This document shows, piece after piece, positions 1 to 7,045 of a DNA stretch of 10,766 nucleotides. Position 1 is the stretch's first letter. Each line of letters opens with the position of its first letter. The stretch is taken from positions 1-10,766 of the forward strand of contig JAADIK010000177.1 of the NCBI GenBank assembly GCA_013151365.1, given 5' to 3'. A program made the position numbers and the translations under genes. The notes under the pieces are model-generated. The model was not told where the DNA came from. It saw only the letters and a list, made by a program, of their open reading frames with translations, and did not search any database. The DNA is from Deltaproteobacteria bacterium (GTDB taxonomy: Bacteria; Desulfobacterota; Desulfobulbia; Desulfobulbales; Desulfobulbaceae).

Positions 1-53
1 ACCGCGCTGTCAAGCTCATTACCACAAACTTCGCACAACTCGGCCGCCGCCAT
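1..53 (-). CDS. Possible start of a small CxxC (zinc-ribbon-like) protein, cut by the window edge
   Basis: Five nucleotides after the RSH stop codon an ATG opens a frame that runs off the left end of the window: MAAAELCEVCGNELDSAV. The CEVCGNEL stretch resembles the first knuckle of a zinc ribbon (CxxCG), which is unlikely to be noise in so short a piece but is not proof. The gene would be co-transcribed with the RSH gene. The ribosome binding site is weak (AGG about 11 nt upstream, inside the RSH end). Only 17 full codons are visible, so neither family nor function can be assigned. Confidence 0.45.
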   Translation of the reverse strand, partial: MAAAELCEVCGNELDSA

Positions 54-58
54 CGTCG

Positions 59-2260
59 TCAGCGCCTGCGCACTTCAATAACCGAAGACATCTGCCGCAG
101 ATGCTGGAGGATGAGCTGCAGGTGCCCGAGATCGACAACCTCCAGGACCACACTCAACTCGGCCAGGTTATCGGCGGTCGTCCGGGCGTTGAGTTCGATG
201 ATGTCCGCATCATCGAAACCGATCGTACTGCTGATGTCGGCCAGGATATTCTTCCTGTTTTCCGCCCGGATCAGCACCTTGCAACGATGCCGGGTGCGGG
301 TTGATCCGGACCAGGTGACGGCCATCCAGCGCTGGGGATCGGTCATCCGCAGGTTGGGACAATCAACCTTGTGAATGGAAATCCCCCGGCCGGTGGTAAT
401 GAAGCCGATAATATCATCACCGGGCACCGGTTTGCAGCACTGGCTGATCCGCACCAGCATATCGTCCATGCCGTCGATATCGATGACTTCCTTGGCCGGG
501 GCCGCGGCCGGGCCCTGCTCCGAGCGCTTCGTCTTTTCAAGCAGCTCCTTTTCCAGCCGCTTTTCCTCTGCCGCGCGAAACTCTTCCGGTTGCAGGGCCC
601 GCAACAGAGCCGGCACCGAAATAACCCCGGAGCCTACCTTGACCAGCATATCGTCAAGCGAATTGCAGTGCAGGCTCTTCAGCAACATCCGGATGTGTCC
701 GCTTTTAACCAGCTTTTTCAGAGTGGCGTCATGTTTTTTCAGCTCACGTTCGCATATTTCACGGCCCAGGTGCAAAGACTTTTCCTTTTCTTCCCGCCGC
801 AGCCATTGACGAATCCGGGTTCTTGCCCGGCTGGTCTTGACAATCTGCAGCCAGGCCCGCTTGGGCTGCTGATTCTTACGGGTGATGATCTCGACGATAT
901 CGCCATGCTGCAACTTATACTTGAGCGTGACCAGCAGGCCGTTCACCTTGGCCCCGCTGCAATGATCGCCGACCGCCGTATGAATGGAGTAGGCGAAATC
1001 AAGAGGGGTGCTGCCCGCCGGCAGCTCCCTGACCTCACCCGTCGGGGTGAGGGCGTAGACGTCGGATTCAAACAGCTCGCCCCGCACCGATTCGAGAAAC
1101 TCGCGATGGTCTTCGACCTCTTGCAGGTTATGCACCAGCCTCTTGATACTCTTGAACAGCCGCACATCCTTAACGTTTATCTTCTGGCCTTCCTTGTAGG
1201 CCCAGTGCGCGGCAATACCTTCCTGGGCCACCCGGTCCATGTCCTCGGTCCGAATCTGGATCTCGATAAAATAATCGTGCGGGCCGATTACGGTGGTGTG
1301 CAGGGACTGGTAGTTATTGGCCTTGGGAACACTGATAAAATCCTTGATCCGGCCGGGAACCGGCGGCCAGTCGGCGTGGACCGTGCCCAGGGCCTCATAG
1401 CATTCCTTGACGGAGTGAACGATAATCCTGAAGGCCACCTTGTCATACACCCGCTCCAGGGAAATATTCTGGGCCACCAGCTTCCGGTAGATGGAATAGA
1501 GATGTTTGGGCCGGCCGATAATCCGGACGGGGTTGATGTTGTTCGCTCTCAACTTTTTATTGAGAATGGCCTTCACCTCGTCCACATAGGCCTGGCGCTG
1601 AACCAGGGAACTTTCCAGGCGGGCGGTAATATCGGCGTACTCGGCAGGAAACAGGTACTGAAATGACAAATCTTCCAATTCCCGCTTCATCCAGTCAATC
1701 CCGAGACGGCCGGCCAGGGGCGCGAAGAGATCCATGGTTTCGCCGGCCACATGACGCCGCCGCTTTTCGTCGGCCGAGCCGAGCGTGACCATGTCCTGCA
1801 GGCGGTCGGCCAGTTTGACCAGCAGTACCCTGATATCGGCGCTCATGGCCAGGAAGAGCTTCCTGGTATTTTCCGCCTGCGCCAGCTTGGTGTTGGTCAG
1901 CTTGCTGTTGTAGGGGACATTGGTTATCCGGGTCGTACCGTTGACGATACTGGCCACTTCCGGGCCGAACAGGTCCTCAAGCTCCGCCACCGTGGCGACC
2001 CCCTCCTTGAGCGTGCCATGCAGGAGGCCGGCCACGATACTGTCCAGATCGAGTTTCATGGAGGCCAGGGTGGTGGCCACGTCAAACAGATGCTGGACGT
2101 AGGACTCCCCGGAGACATGGAGATGGCCGGCATGGCGGTCGCAGACAAACTCGTAAGCCCGGGTCAGCGGCGCAAGATCCACACCATGCAGATAACTCGA
2201 GGCCAGGGCGAGGAGTCTCCGGAGATCAGGCATGGCAGTCTGAGAATGTTTTTCGACCAT
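59..2260 (-). CDS. relA: RelA/SpoT-family (p)ppGpp synthetase with degenerate hydrolase domain
   Basis: This long RSH protein (733 residues) makes the stringent-response alarmone (p)ppGpp from ATP and GDP/GTP. Domains in order: HD hydrolase (~25-200), synthetase (~245-355), TGS (~398-460), a helical region (~465-590), the conserved-Cys/zinc-finger segment RISQCCKPVPGDDIIGF (604-620) with HKVDCPNL, and a C-terminal ACT/RRM domain (~655-733). The synthetase looks active: GRPKHLYSIYRK (249-260), Asp273, RIKD (304-307), Tyr317 in NYQSLHTT, and Glu333 in EIQIRT. The RxKD motif is typical of bifunctional Rel/SpoT rather than monofunctional RelA (ExDD). The hydrolase is eroded: compared with the streptococcal Rel enzyme, Arg44 is His48, Asp78 is Gly82, Glu81-Asp82 are Lys85-Glu86 and Asn148 is Asp156, while His57, His81 and Asp152 remain. 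It is therefore probably synthetase-only, and another hydrolase would be needed in the cell. AGGG lies 8 nt before the ATG. proS ends 22 nt upstream. Confidence 0.93.
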   Translation of the reverse strand: MVEKHSQTAMPDLRRLLALASSYLHGVDLAPLTRAYEFVCDRHAGHLHVSGESYVQHLFDVATTLASMKLDLDSIVAGLLHGTLKEGVATVAELEDLFGPEVASIVNGTTRITNVPYNSKLTNTKLAQAENTRKLFLAMSADIRVLLVKLADRLQDMVTLGSADEKRRRHVAGETMDLFAPLAGRLGIDWMKRELEDLSFQYLFPAEYADITARLESSLVQRQAYVDEVKAILNKKLRANNINPVRIIGRPKHLYSIYRKLVAQNISLERVYDKVAFRIIVHSVKECYEALGTVHADWPPVPGRIKDFISVPKANNYQSLHTTVIGPHDYFIEIQIRTEDMDRVAQEGIAAHWAYKEGQKINVKDVRLFKSIKRLVHNLQEVEDHREFLESVRGELFESDVYALTPTGEVRELPAGSTPLDFAYSIHTAVGDHCSGAKVNGLLVTLKYKLQHGDIVEIITRKNQQPKRAWLQIVKTSRARTRIRQWLRREEKEKSLHLGREICERELKKHDATLKKLVKSGHIRMLLKSLHCNSLDDMLVKVGSGVISVPALLRALQPEEFRAAEEKRLEKELLEKTKRSEQGPAAAPAKEVIDIDGMDDMLVRISQCCKPVPGDDIIGFITTGRGISIHKVDCPNLRMTDPQRWMAVTWSGSTRTRHRCKVLIRAENRKNILADISSTIGFDDADIIELNARTTADNLAELSVVLEVVDLGHLQLILQHLRQMSSVIEVRRR

Positions 2261-2282
2261 AACCGGTACCCTGGCTGCCCGT

Positions 2283-4010
2283 TCAGCCGGCCATGGCGGC
2301 CAGCTCCCTGTTTATCATCCCGGCCACCGTGGCCGCGGCCTGATCATATTCAATGGTCTCGACATGACCGTCTAGGCGGCGGCGGACCTCGACCAGGCCC
2401 TCCTTTTCATAGGTTTTGCCCAGCGTGAGCCGGTAGGGAATCCCGATCAGGTCGGCATCCTGGAACTTGGAGCCGGGCCGCTCGTCCCGGTCGTCGTAGA
2501 GGACCTCGACCCCGAGGCCCTGCAGATCGTGGTAGAGTTGGTCGGCGGCCCTGGTGGTCGCCTCGTTTTTCAAGCCGAGGTTGAGCAGGATAACCTGAAA
2601 GGGGGCGACGGACAGGGGAAAGATAATCCCGTGCCGGTCGTGATTCTGTTCAATGGCCGCCGCCGCGATCCGGCTGACGCCGATACCATAACAGCCCATG
2701 ACAAAAGGCTTTTCGCTGCCGTCACTGTCCTGAAAGGTGGCGCTCATGGCCTCACTGTAGGCCGTGCCCAGCTTGAAGATATGGCCGACCTCGATACCTT
2801 CGATCAGCTTCACCGGGCCGCCGCAAGAGGGACAAGGGTCCCCGGCGGTGACCTGCCTCAGGTCCCCGGCCACAAACGGTTCAAAATCCCGGCCCGGCTG
2901 CACCCCTGTCAGGTGATACTGTTTCTCATTGGCGCCGGCAACACAGTTGACCATCGCCATGACCTCCTGGTCCGCCACCACTTTCAGCGGCAGATTCACC
3001 GGCCCGAGATAGCCCACCGGCAGCTTGGTCTTCTGATAGACCGTCTTATCGTCGGCCAGCTCCACCTCGGTTGCGCCCAGGAGGTTTTTCAGCTTGACCG
3101 CCTGCACTTCCCGGTCGCCGCGAACGAGCGCGGCAACGGGCTCGCCGTCAACGAGATAAATCATGGTCTTGATGATGTCGGCCGGACGGACGCCGAGAAA
3201 CTTGGCCACCATCTCCACCTTTTTCACGCCCGGCGTCTCGACCCTGGCCATTTCCCGCACCGGCGCCGGCGGGGCCGCGCCGTTCTCCGGCGGGGCGATT
3301 GCGGCCTTTTCGACATTGGCCGCGTAACTGCACCGCTCACAGACAACCAGGGTGTCCTCGCCGGTCCGGGCCAGGACCATGAACTCATGGGAAAAAGAGC
3401 CGCCGATGGTGCCGGTGTCAGCCTCCACCGCCCGGAACTCCAGGCCGCAACGCCTGAAAATACGGTGATAGGCGTCAAACATCTTCCGGTACGACAGCCC
3501 GGCCGCCTGGTCGCTGACGTCAAAGGAATAGGCGTCCTTCATCACAAATTCCCGGCCGCGCATGAGCCCGAACCGGGGCCGGATCTCGTCGCGGAACTTG
3601 GTCTGAATCTGGTAGAGATTTTTCGGCAGCTGCCGATAAGACCGCAGCTCACGCCGCGCCAGATCGGTAATGACCTCTTCATGGGTCGGCCCCAGGCAAA
3701 AGCCGCGGCCATGGCGATCGGTGAAGCGCAGCAGTTCGGCGCCATACTTCTGCCAGCGACCGGACTCCTGCCACAAATCCGCCGGCTGCACCATAGGCAT
3801 GAGCAGTTCCTGGGCTCCGGCCCGGTTCATCTCCTCGCGCACGATCTGCGCCACCTTCTGCACGACCGCCAGGCCCAGGGGCAGGTAGGTGTACACGCCG
3901 GCGCTCAGTTTACGAATAAAGCCGCCGCGCAGCAAAAGCTGATGACTCACCACCTCGGCTTCCGATGGGGTCTCCCTGGTTGTCGGCAACAGCATCTGTG
4001 AATATCGCAT
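2283..4010 (-). CDS. proS: Prolyl-tRNA synthetase, bacterial type with inserted editing domain
   Basis: This class II synthetase charges tRNA-Pro with proline and, through an inserted YbaK-like domain, hydrolyses misacylated Ala-tRNA-Pro. The 575-residue protein begins MRYSQMLLPTTRETPSEAEV, closely resembling the E. coli start. Motif 1 is near 55-80; motif 2 contains FRDEIRPRFGLMRGREFVMK (139-158); motif 3 is GCYGIGVSRIAAAAIEQNHD (439-458). The editing insertion spans about 235-390, with the substrate-pocket Lys281 in IIKTMIYL and the GANEKQYHLTGVQPGRDF stretch (359-376). The C-terminal anticodon-binding domain covers about 465-575. Two Cys pairs, CERC (224-227) and CPSC (393-396), flank the insertion. 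No alternative upstream start exists, because an in-frame stop lies 18 nt before the ATG. The RSH gene begins 22 nt after its stop. Confidence 0.97.
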   Translation of the reverse strand: MRYSQMLLPTTRETPSEAEVVSHQLLLRGGFIRKLSAGVYTYLPLGLAVVQKVAQIVREEMNRAGAQELLMPMVQPADLWQESGRWQKYGAELLRFTDRHGRGFCLGPTHEEVITDLARRELRSYRQLPKNLYQIQTKFRDEIRPRFGLMRGREFVMKDAYSFDVSDQAAGLSYRKMFDAYHRIFRRCGLEFRAVEADTGTIGGSFSHEFMVLARTGEDTLVVCERCSYAANVEKAAIAPPENGAAPPAPVREMARVETPGVKKVEMVAKFLGVRPADIIKTMIYLVDGEPVAALVRGDREVQAVKLKNLLGATEVELADDKTVYQKTKLPVGYLGPVNLPLKVVADQEVMAMVNCVAGANEKQYHLTGVQPGRDFEPFVAGDLRQVTAGDPCPSCGGPVKLIEGIEVGHIFKLGTAYSEAMSATFQDSDGSEKPFVMGCYGIGVSRIAAAAIEQNHDRHGIIFPLSVAPFQVILLNLGLKNEATTRAADQLYHDLQGLGVEVLYDDRDERPGSKFQDADLIGIPYRLTLGKTYEKEGLVEVRRRLDGHVETIEYDQAAATVAGMINRELAAMAG

Positions 4011-4089
4011 TGGTCTCTTAAGGGGTTACTTATGGTTTACGGTTTAGGGATGATCCGGGGCGCCGGCGGAACCGCTTGTCCCTGACATT
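4011..4089 (-). other. ispG-proS spacer with short TAAACC repeats; no clear promoter or terminator
   Basis: This 79-nt gap is the longest in the window. On the transcribed strand it holds a GC-rich half (GCGGTTCCGC, then GGCGCC) and then an AT-richer half with TAAACC-G-TAAACC followed by GTAACC (complement of 4024-4046). The GC-rich part can form only weak stems and has no T-run after it, so I do not call a terminator. No pair of -35/-10 boxes with normal spacing was found, although this is the most likely place for an internal promoter for proS and the RSH gene. No strong Shine-Dalgarno site precedes proS; AAGAGA is the nearest purine run. Confidence 0.3.
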
Positions 4090-5187
4090 TTATTTTGCAG
4101 TGCGCTTCTTCCCGCCGCTTTCCTGCTCCATCCTGTCCAGTTCCTGCAGAAAAACAGTGAGCAGCCGGTCCTCCGGGACCTTCCTGATGATTTTGCCTTT
4201 CTTGAAGATAATGCCCAAGCCGTTGCCGCCGGCAATCCCGATATCCGCCTCCCGCGCCTCGCCGGGACCGTTGACCACGCAACCCATGACCGCGACCTTG
4301 AGCCTGGTCTCCATGGTCTGCAAATGCTTTTCCACGGCTTCGGCCAGGGAAAAGAGATCGATCCGGGTCCGGCCGCAGGTGGGGCAGGAGATCATCTCCG
4401 GCCCCCTCTCCCTGATCCGCAGGGCCCGCAACAGTTCAAAGCCCACCCGCACCTCCTCCACCGGGTCCCGGGTCAGGGAAATGCGGAAGGTATCGCCGAT
4501 GCCTTCGAAAAACAGGATGCCCAGGGCGACGCTGGACTTGACCGTGCCGGCGATCAAGCCGCCGGCCTCGGTCACGCCGAGGTGGAGGGGATAATCCGTC
4601 CTGGCGGCAAGCTCCCGGTATCCGGCAATGGTGGTGAGGGTATCAGAGGACTTGATGGAAATTTTGATCTCCCGGAACCCCTGTTCCTCGAGCAGGCCCA
4701 CGTTTCTGAGGGCGCTTTCGATCAAGGACCGGGGATTGTCCGGAGTCGGATAACCATACTGTTTCAGGAGATCTTTTTCAATGGAACCCGAATTGACGCC
4801 CACCCGGATCGGCACCCGGTGCGCCTTGGCCGCATCGACGACCCGGCCGAGCTTATCCGCCCCGCCCAGGTTACCGGGATTGATGCGGATGGCCTGGGCA
4901 CCGCTCTCCATGGCGGCGACGCCAAGACGCCAGTCGAAATGGATATCGGCAATAAGCGGAATGGTGATGCCGTCCCGGATCGCCCTGATCGCCGCCGCCG
5001 CCTCCATATCCGGGACCGCCACCCGGATCAGTTCACAGCCCGCCCCGATCAGGTTTCCGATCTGGGCGATGGTGGCCTCCGCATCCCGGGTATCGGTATT
5101 GGTCATGGACTGCACGGTTATGGGGGCATCGCCGCCGATGGCCACATCACCGATCCTGATCTGCCGTGTTTTTCTCCGTTTTATCAT
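4090..5187 (-). CDS. ispG: 4-hydroxy-3-methylbut-2-en-1-yl diphosphate synthase (flavodoxin/ferredoxin), IspG
   Basis: IspG (GcpE) is a [4Fe-4S] enzyme that reduces methylerythritol cyclodiphosphate to HMBPP, the penultimate MEP-pathway step. The 365-residue protein has the N-terminal TIM-barrel features TVQSMTNTDTRDAEAT (24-39), LIADIHFDWRLG (78-89), IRINPGNLGG (100-109) and RVGVNSGSIEKDLL (128-141). The C-terminal cluster domain carries Cys268 and Cys271 in SCPTCGRT, and Cys303 with Glu310 in GCVVNGPGEAREAD, matching the E. coli ligands Cys270, Cys273, Cys305 and Glu312. This is the short two-domain bacterial form, without the extra domain of plant enzymes. AGGTGG lies 6 nt before the ATG. 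The last ~12 residues are Lys/Arg-rich and poorly conserved. It is separated from proS by 79 nt, the largest gap in the window, and acts in the same pathway as dxr three genes upstream. Confidence 0.97.
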   Translation of the reverse strand: MIKRRKTRQIRIGDVAIGGDAPITVQSMTNTDTRDAEATIAQIGNLIGAGCELIRVAVPDMEAAAAIRAIRDGITIPLIADIHFDWRLGVAAMESGAQAIRINPGNLGGADKLGRVVDAAKAHRVPIRVGVNSGSIEKDLLKQYGYPTPDNPRSLIESALRNVGLLEEQGFREIKISIKSSDTLTTIAGYRELAARTDYPLHLGVTEAGGLIAGTVKSSVALGILFFEGIGDTFRISLTRDPVEEVRVGFELLRALRIRERGPEMISCPTCGRTRIDLFSLAEAVEKHLQTMETRLKVAVMGCVVNGPGEAREADIGIAGGNGLGIIFKKGKIIRKVPEDRLLTVFLQELDRMEQESGGKKRTAK

Positions 5188-5232
5188 CCTGTTCCACCTG
5201 TCGGTTCCTGATTTTCGCGGCCGGCCCCCGCA

Positions 5233-5940
5233 TCACGGCTTCATGAAATTCAGTTCCGCCTCCGAGGCCCGCACATAAAGAGGCGCGGCCGTCGCCGGGT
5301 CCATGGTCCGGCCCTTCCCGAGCATGTCCCCGGCCATGAAACCGACCGTGGCCGCCCGGAGCGAAGAAAAGGGCGCCGGCAGAATACGGACATTATCACA
5401 TTTCGCAAACAGCTCCCGGTAAACGGCGGCGCCCGGTCCGGCCAGCAGGACCGGCTCAGTGAGCCGCCCGGCCAGGTCGGCCGGGCTGATGGCCATGGGA
5501 ACACCGAGGGACCGGGGATCGCCGTCCGCCCCGATCCGGTAAAATCCCGCGTACACCTCCTGCTTGCGCGCGTCAAGCAGACAGCCCAGCAGCCGGTCAC
5601 TGCCGGTACAGTTGAAGGCCAGGGCATCAAGGGTGGGAACCCCGACAAGCGGCTTGCCGGCGGCCATGGCAATCGACTTGGCCGCCGCCATGCCGATCCG
5701 CAGGCCGGTGAAACTGCCGGGGCCGAGACTCACGCCGATGCCGTCCAGGTCACTCCAGCTCACCCCGGCCGCCGCCATAATCCACTGCACGCTGCCGAGC
5801 AGACGCCGGGAATGAGAGACCTCCGGCTGGCAGGTGCACTCGGCCAGGAGACGGCCGCCGCCATGCATGCCGCCAAGAGTCAGGGAGACGCCGCCACAGC
5901 CGGTGGCCGTCTCCAGGGCCAATATCAGGACCCCATCCAT
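5233..5940 (-). CDS. tsaB: tRNA t6A threonylcarbamoyltransferase subunit TsaB
   Basis: TsaB (formerly YeaZ) is the partner of TsaD and TsaE in making N6-threonylcarbamoyladenosine at position 37 of tRNAs that read ANN codons; it is an ASKHA-fold protein that scaffolds TsaD rather than catalysing. The 235-residue product shows LALETATGCGGVSL at 7-20, HSRRLLGSVQWIM (43-55), the hallmark SLGPGSFTGLRIGMAAAKSI (71-90), VGVPTLDALA (99-108), DARKQEVYAGFY (123-134) and the C-terminal PLYVRASEAEL. Length matches the E. coli protein (231). The start lies within the end of rseP (16-nt overlap), with AGGA about 10 nt upstream. A 45-nt gap separates it from ispG. tsaD and tsaE are not in the window. The identification is strong, from the GPGSFTGLRIG motif and the whole-length pattern. 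Confidence 0.93.
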   Translation of the reverse strand: MDGVLILALETATGCGGVSLTLGGMHGGGRLLAECTCQPEVSHSRRLLGSVQWIMAAAGVSWSDLDGIGVSLGPGSFTGLRIGMAAAKSIAMAAGKPLVGVPTLDALAFNCTGSDRLLGCLLDARKQEVYAGFYRIGADGDPRSLGVPMAISPADLAGRLTEPVLLAGPGAAVYRELFAKCDNVRILPAPFSSLRAATVGFMAGDMLGKGRTMDPATAAPLYVRASEAELNFMKP

Positions 5941-7013
5941 CGCCGGACAATCCTGAGAATATCATTGTAAAAGACAAAAATCATCAACGAGCTGAGCAGA
6001 AAAATACCCACCTTCTGGCTCATCTCCATGGTCCGCTCGCTGAGCGGCCGGCGGCGGATCCCCTCAACGGTCAGGAACATCAGGTGGCCGCCGTCCAGGA
6101 CCGGGATGGGCAGGAGGTTTAAAATGCCGAGATTGACGCTGAGCAGCCCCATGAAGTAAGCAAAATTCATCCAGCCCACGGCCAGCTCCGCCCCGGCGAT
6201 CTCGGCAATGCGGATGGGACCGCCGAGTTCCGAGGCCGGCACCACCCGTTCAATGATCTTGACGATCCCCAGGATCGTCAGGTAGATCAGGTTCCAGGTC
6301 TGGATCAAGGCCGCCCTGGCCGCCTCGACCAGGGATGTCTTCTTGTAGGCCACCTGGTTGCTGCGACTGATGCCCAGCATGTAGCGCCGGCCCACCTCCT
6401 CGCCGAACAGGTTCTTAACCTGCTCCATGGCCGGGACCGCGCTGATGTTCAGCTGCGCCCCCCGGCGTTTCACTATCAGTTGCACTTCCTTGCCGCCGCT
6501 CTCCTTGATCAACTTCGAGACCTGCCGCCAGGAGGTGGTTTTGTGGCCGTCGATACCGAGGATCAGGTCACCGGCCTTGAGACCGGCCCGCTGGGCCGCC
6601 GAGCCGGGAGCCACCTGGCCGATCAGGGTCGTATCCACGGGCTCGGGCAGCCCGGCCAGGGAGAACATCGCGAAAAAAATGAGAATGGCGAAAAGCAGGT
6701 TGAAAAACGGACCGGCGGCCACGATCCCGAAACGCTGCCACACGGGTTTATGGGAAAAGGAGCGATGCTGCTCGGCCGGGTCGATTTCTTCGTCATCAGC
6801 TTGTTCACCGAACATCTTGACGTAGCCGCCAAGCGGAAAAATGCTGATAAGATACTCGGTATCGCCCCATTTTTTGCCCACGACCTTACGCCCGAAGCCC
6901 AGGGAAAAGGTAAGCACCTTGACCCCGAACATCTTGGCGACAAGAAAATGGCCCAGTTCATGGACAAAAATAAGGATGCCGAGGACGACGATAAATGAGA
7001 TAAGCGAATTCAT
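5925..7013 (-). CDS. rseP: RIP metalloprotease RseP (site-2 protease, one PDZ domain)
   Basis: RseP is an inner-membrane zinc protease that cuts transmembrane substrates such as anti-sigma factors (RseA in E. coli) and signal-peptide remnants. The 362-residue protein carries the zinc site HELGH at 18-22 (His18, Glu19, His22) within the first membrane helix. The second catalytic motif NLLPIPVLDGGH is at 299-310, with Asp307 as the third zinc ligand. FPLGGYVKM (59-67) and KPVWQRFGIVAAGPFFNLL (89-107) are further family landmarks. There is a single PDZ domain around 125-195 (APGSAAQRAGLKAGDLILGI), unlike the two in the ~450-residue E. coli enzyme; shorter one-PDZ forms are common elsewhere. The upstream region is purine-rich (GGAAGAAGAAAGAA) rather than a textbook Shine-Dalgarno. 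Its end overlaps tsaB by 16 nt. No rseA or rpoE lies in the window, so its natural substrate is unknown. Confidence 0.95.
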   Translation of the reverse strand: MNSLISFIVVLGILIFVHELGHFLVAKMFGVKVLTFSLGFGRKVVGKKWGDTEYLISIFPLGGYVKMFGEQADDEEIDPAEQHRSFSHKPVWQRFGIVAAGPFFNLLFAILIFFAMFSLAGLPEPVDTTLIGQVAPGSAAQRAGLKAGDLILGIDGHKTTSWRQVSKLIKESGGKEVQLIVKRRGAQLNISAVPAMEQVKNLFGEEVGRRYMLGISRSNQVAYKKTSLVEAARAALIQTWNLIYLTILGIVKIIERVVPASELGGPIRIAEIAGAELAVGWMNFAYFMGLLSVNLGILNLLPIPVLDGGHLMFLTVEGIRRRPLSERTMEMSQKVGIFLLSSLMIFVFYNDILRIVRRWMGS

Positions 7014-7045
7014 ACGTTCTTTCTTCTTCCGTCAGAGAGTAACGA

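Noticed and set aside
371..1666. Plus-strand open frame of 431 codons opposite the RSH gene
   Set aside because: It is antisense to conserved RSH domains, with no family pattern in its translation; treated as a shadow.
2529..4001. Plus-strand open frame of 490 codons opposite proS
   Set aside because: It is a mirror of proS codon bias; its His/Gly/Arg-rich translation has no domain pattern, and the opposite strand encodes a complete ProRS.
4024..4060. Sigma-70 promoter for proS
   Set aside because: CATAAG could pass as a weak -10 box, but the hexamer 17 nt upstream (CGGATC) is nothing like a -35 box.
4048..4074. GC-rich inverted stretch in the ispG-proS gap as a terminator
   Set aside because: Only short imperfect stems form, and no T-run follows on the transcribed strand.
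5194..5232. GGCCGGCC palindrome in the tsaB-ispG gap as a regulatory site
   Set aside because: GGCC/CCGG strings are very common throughout this GC-rich window, so this one carries no specific signal.
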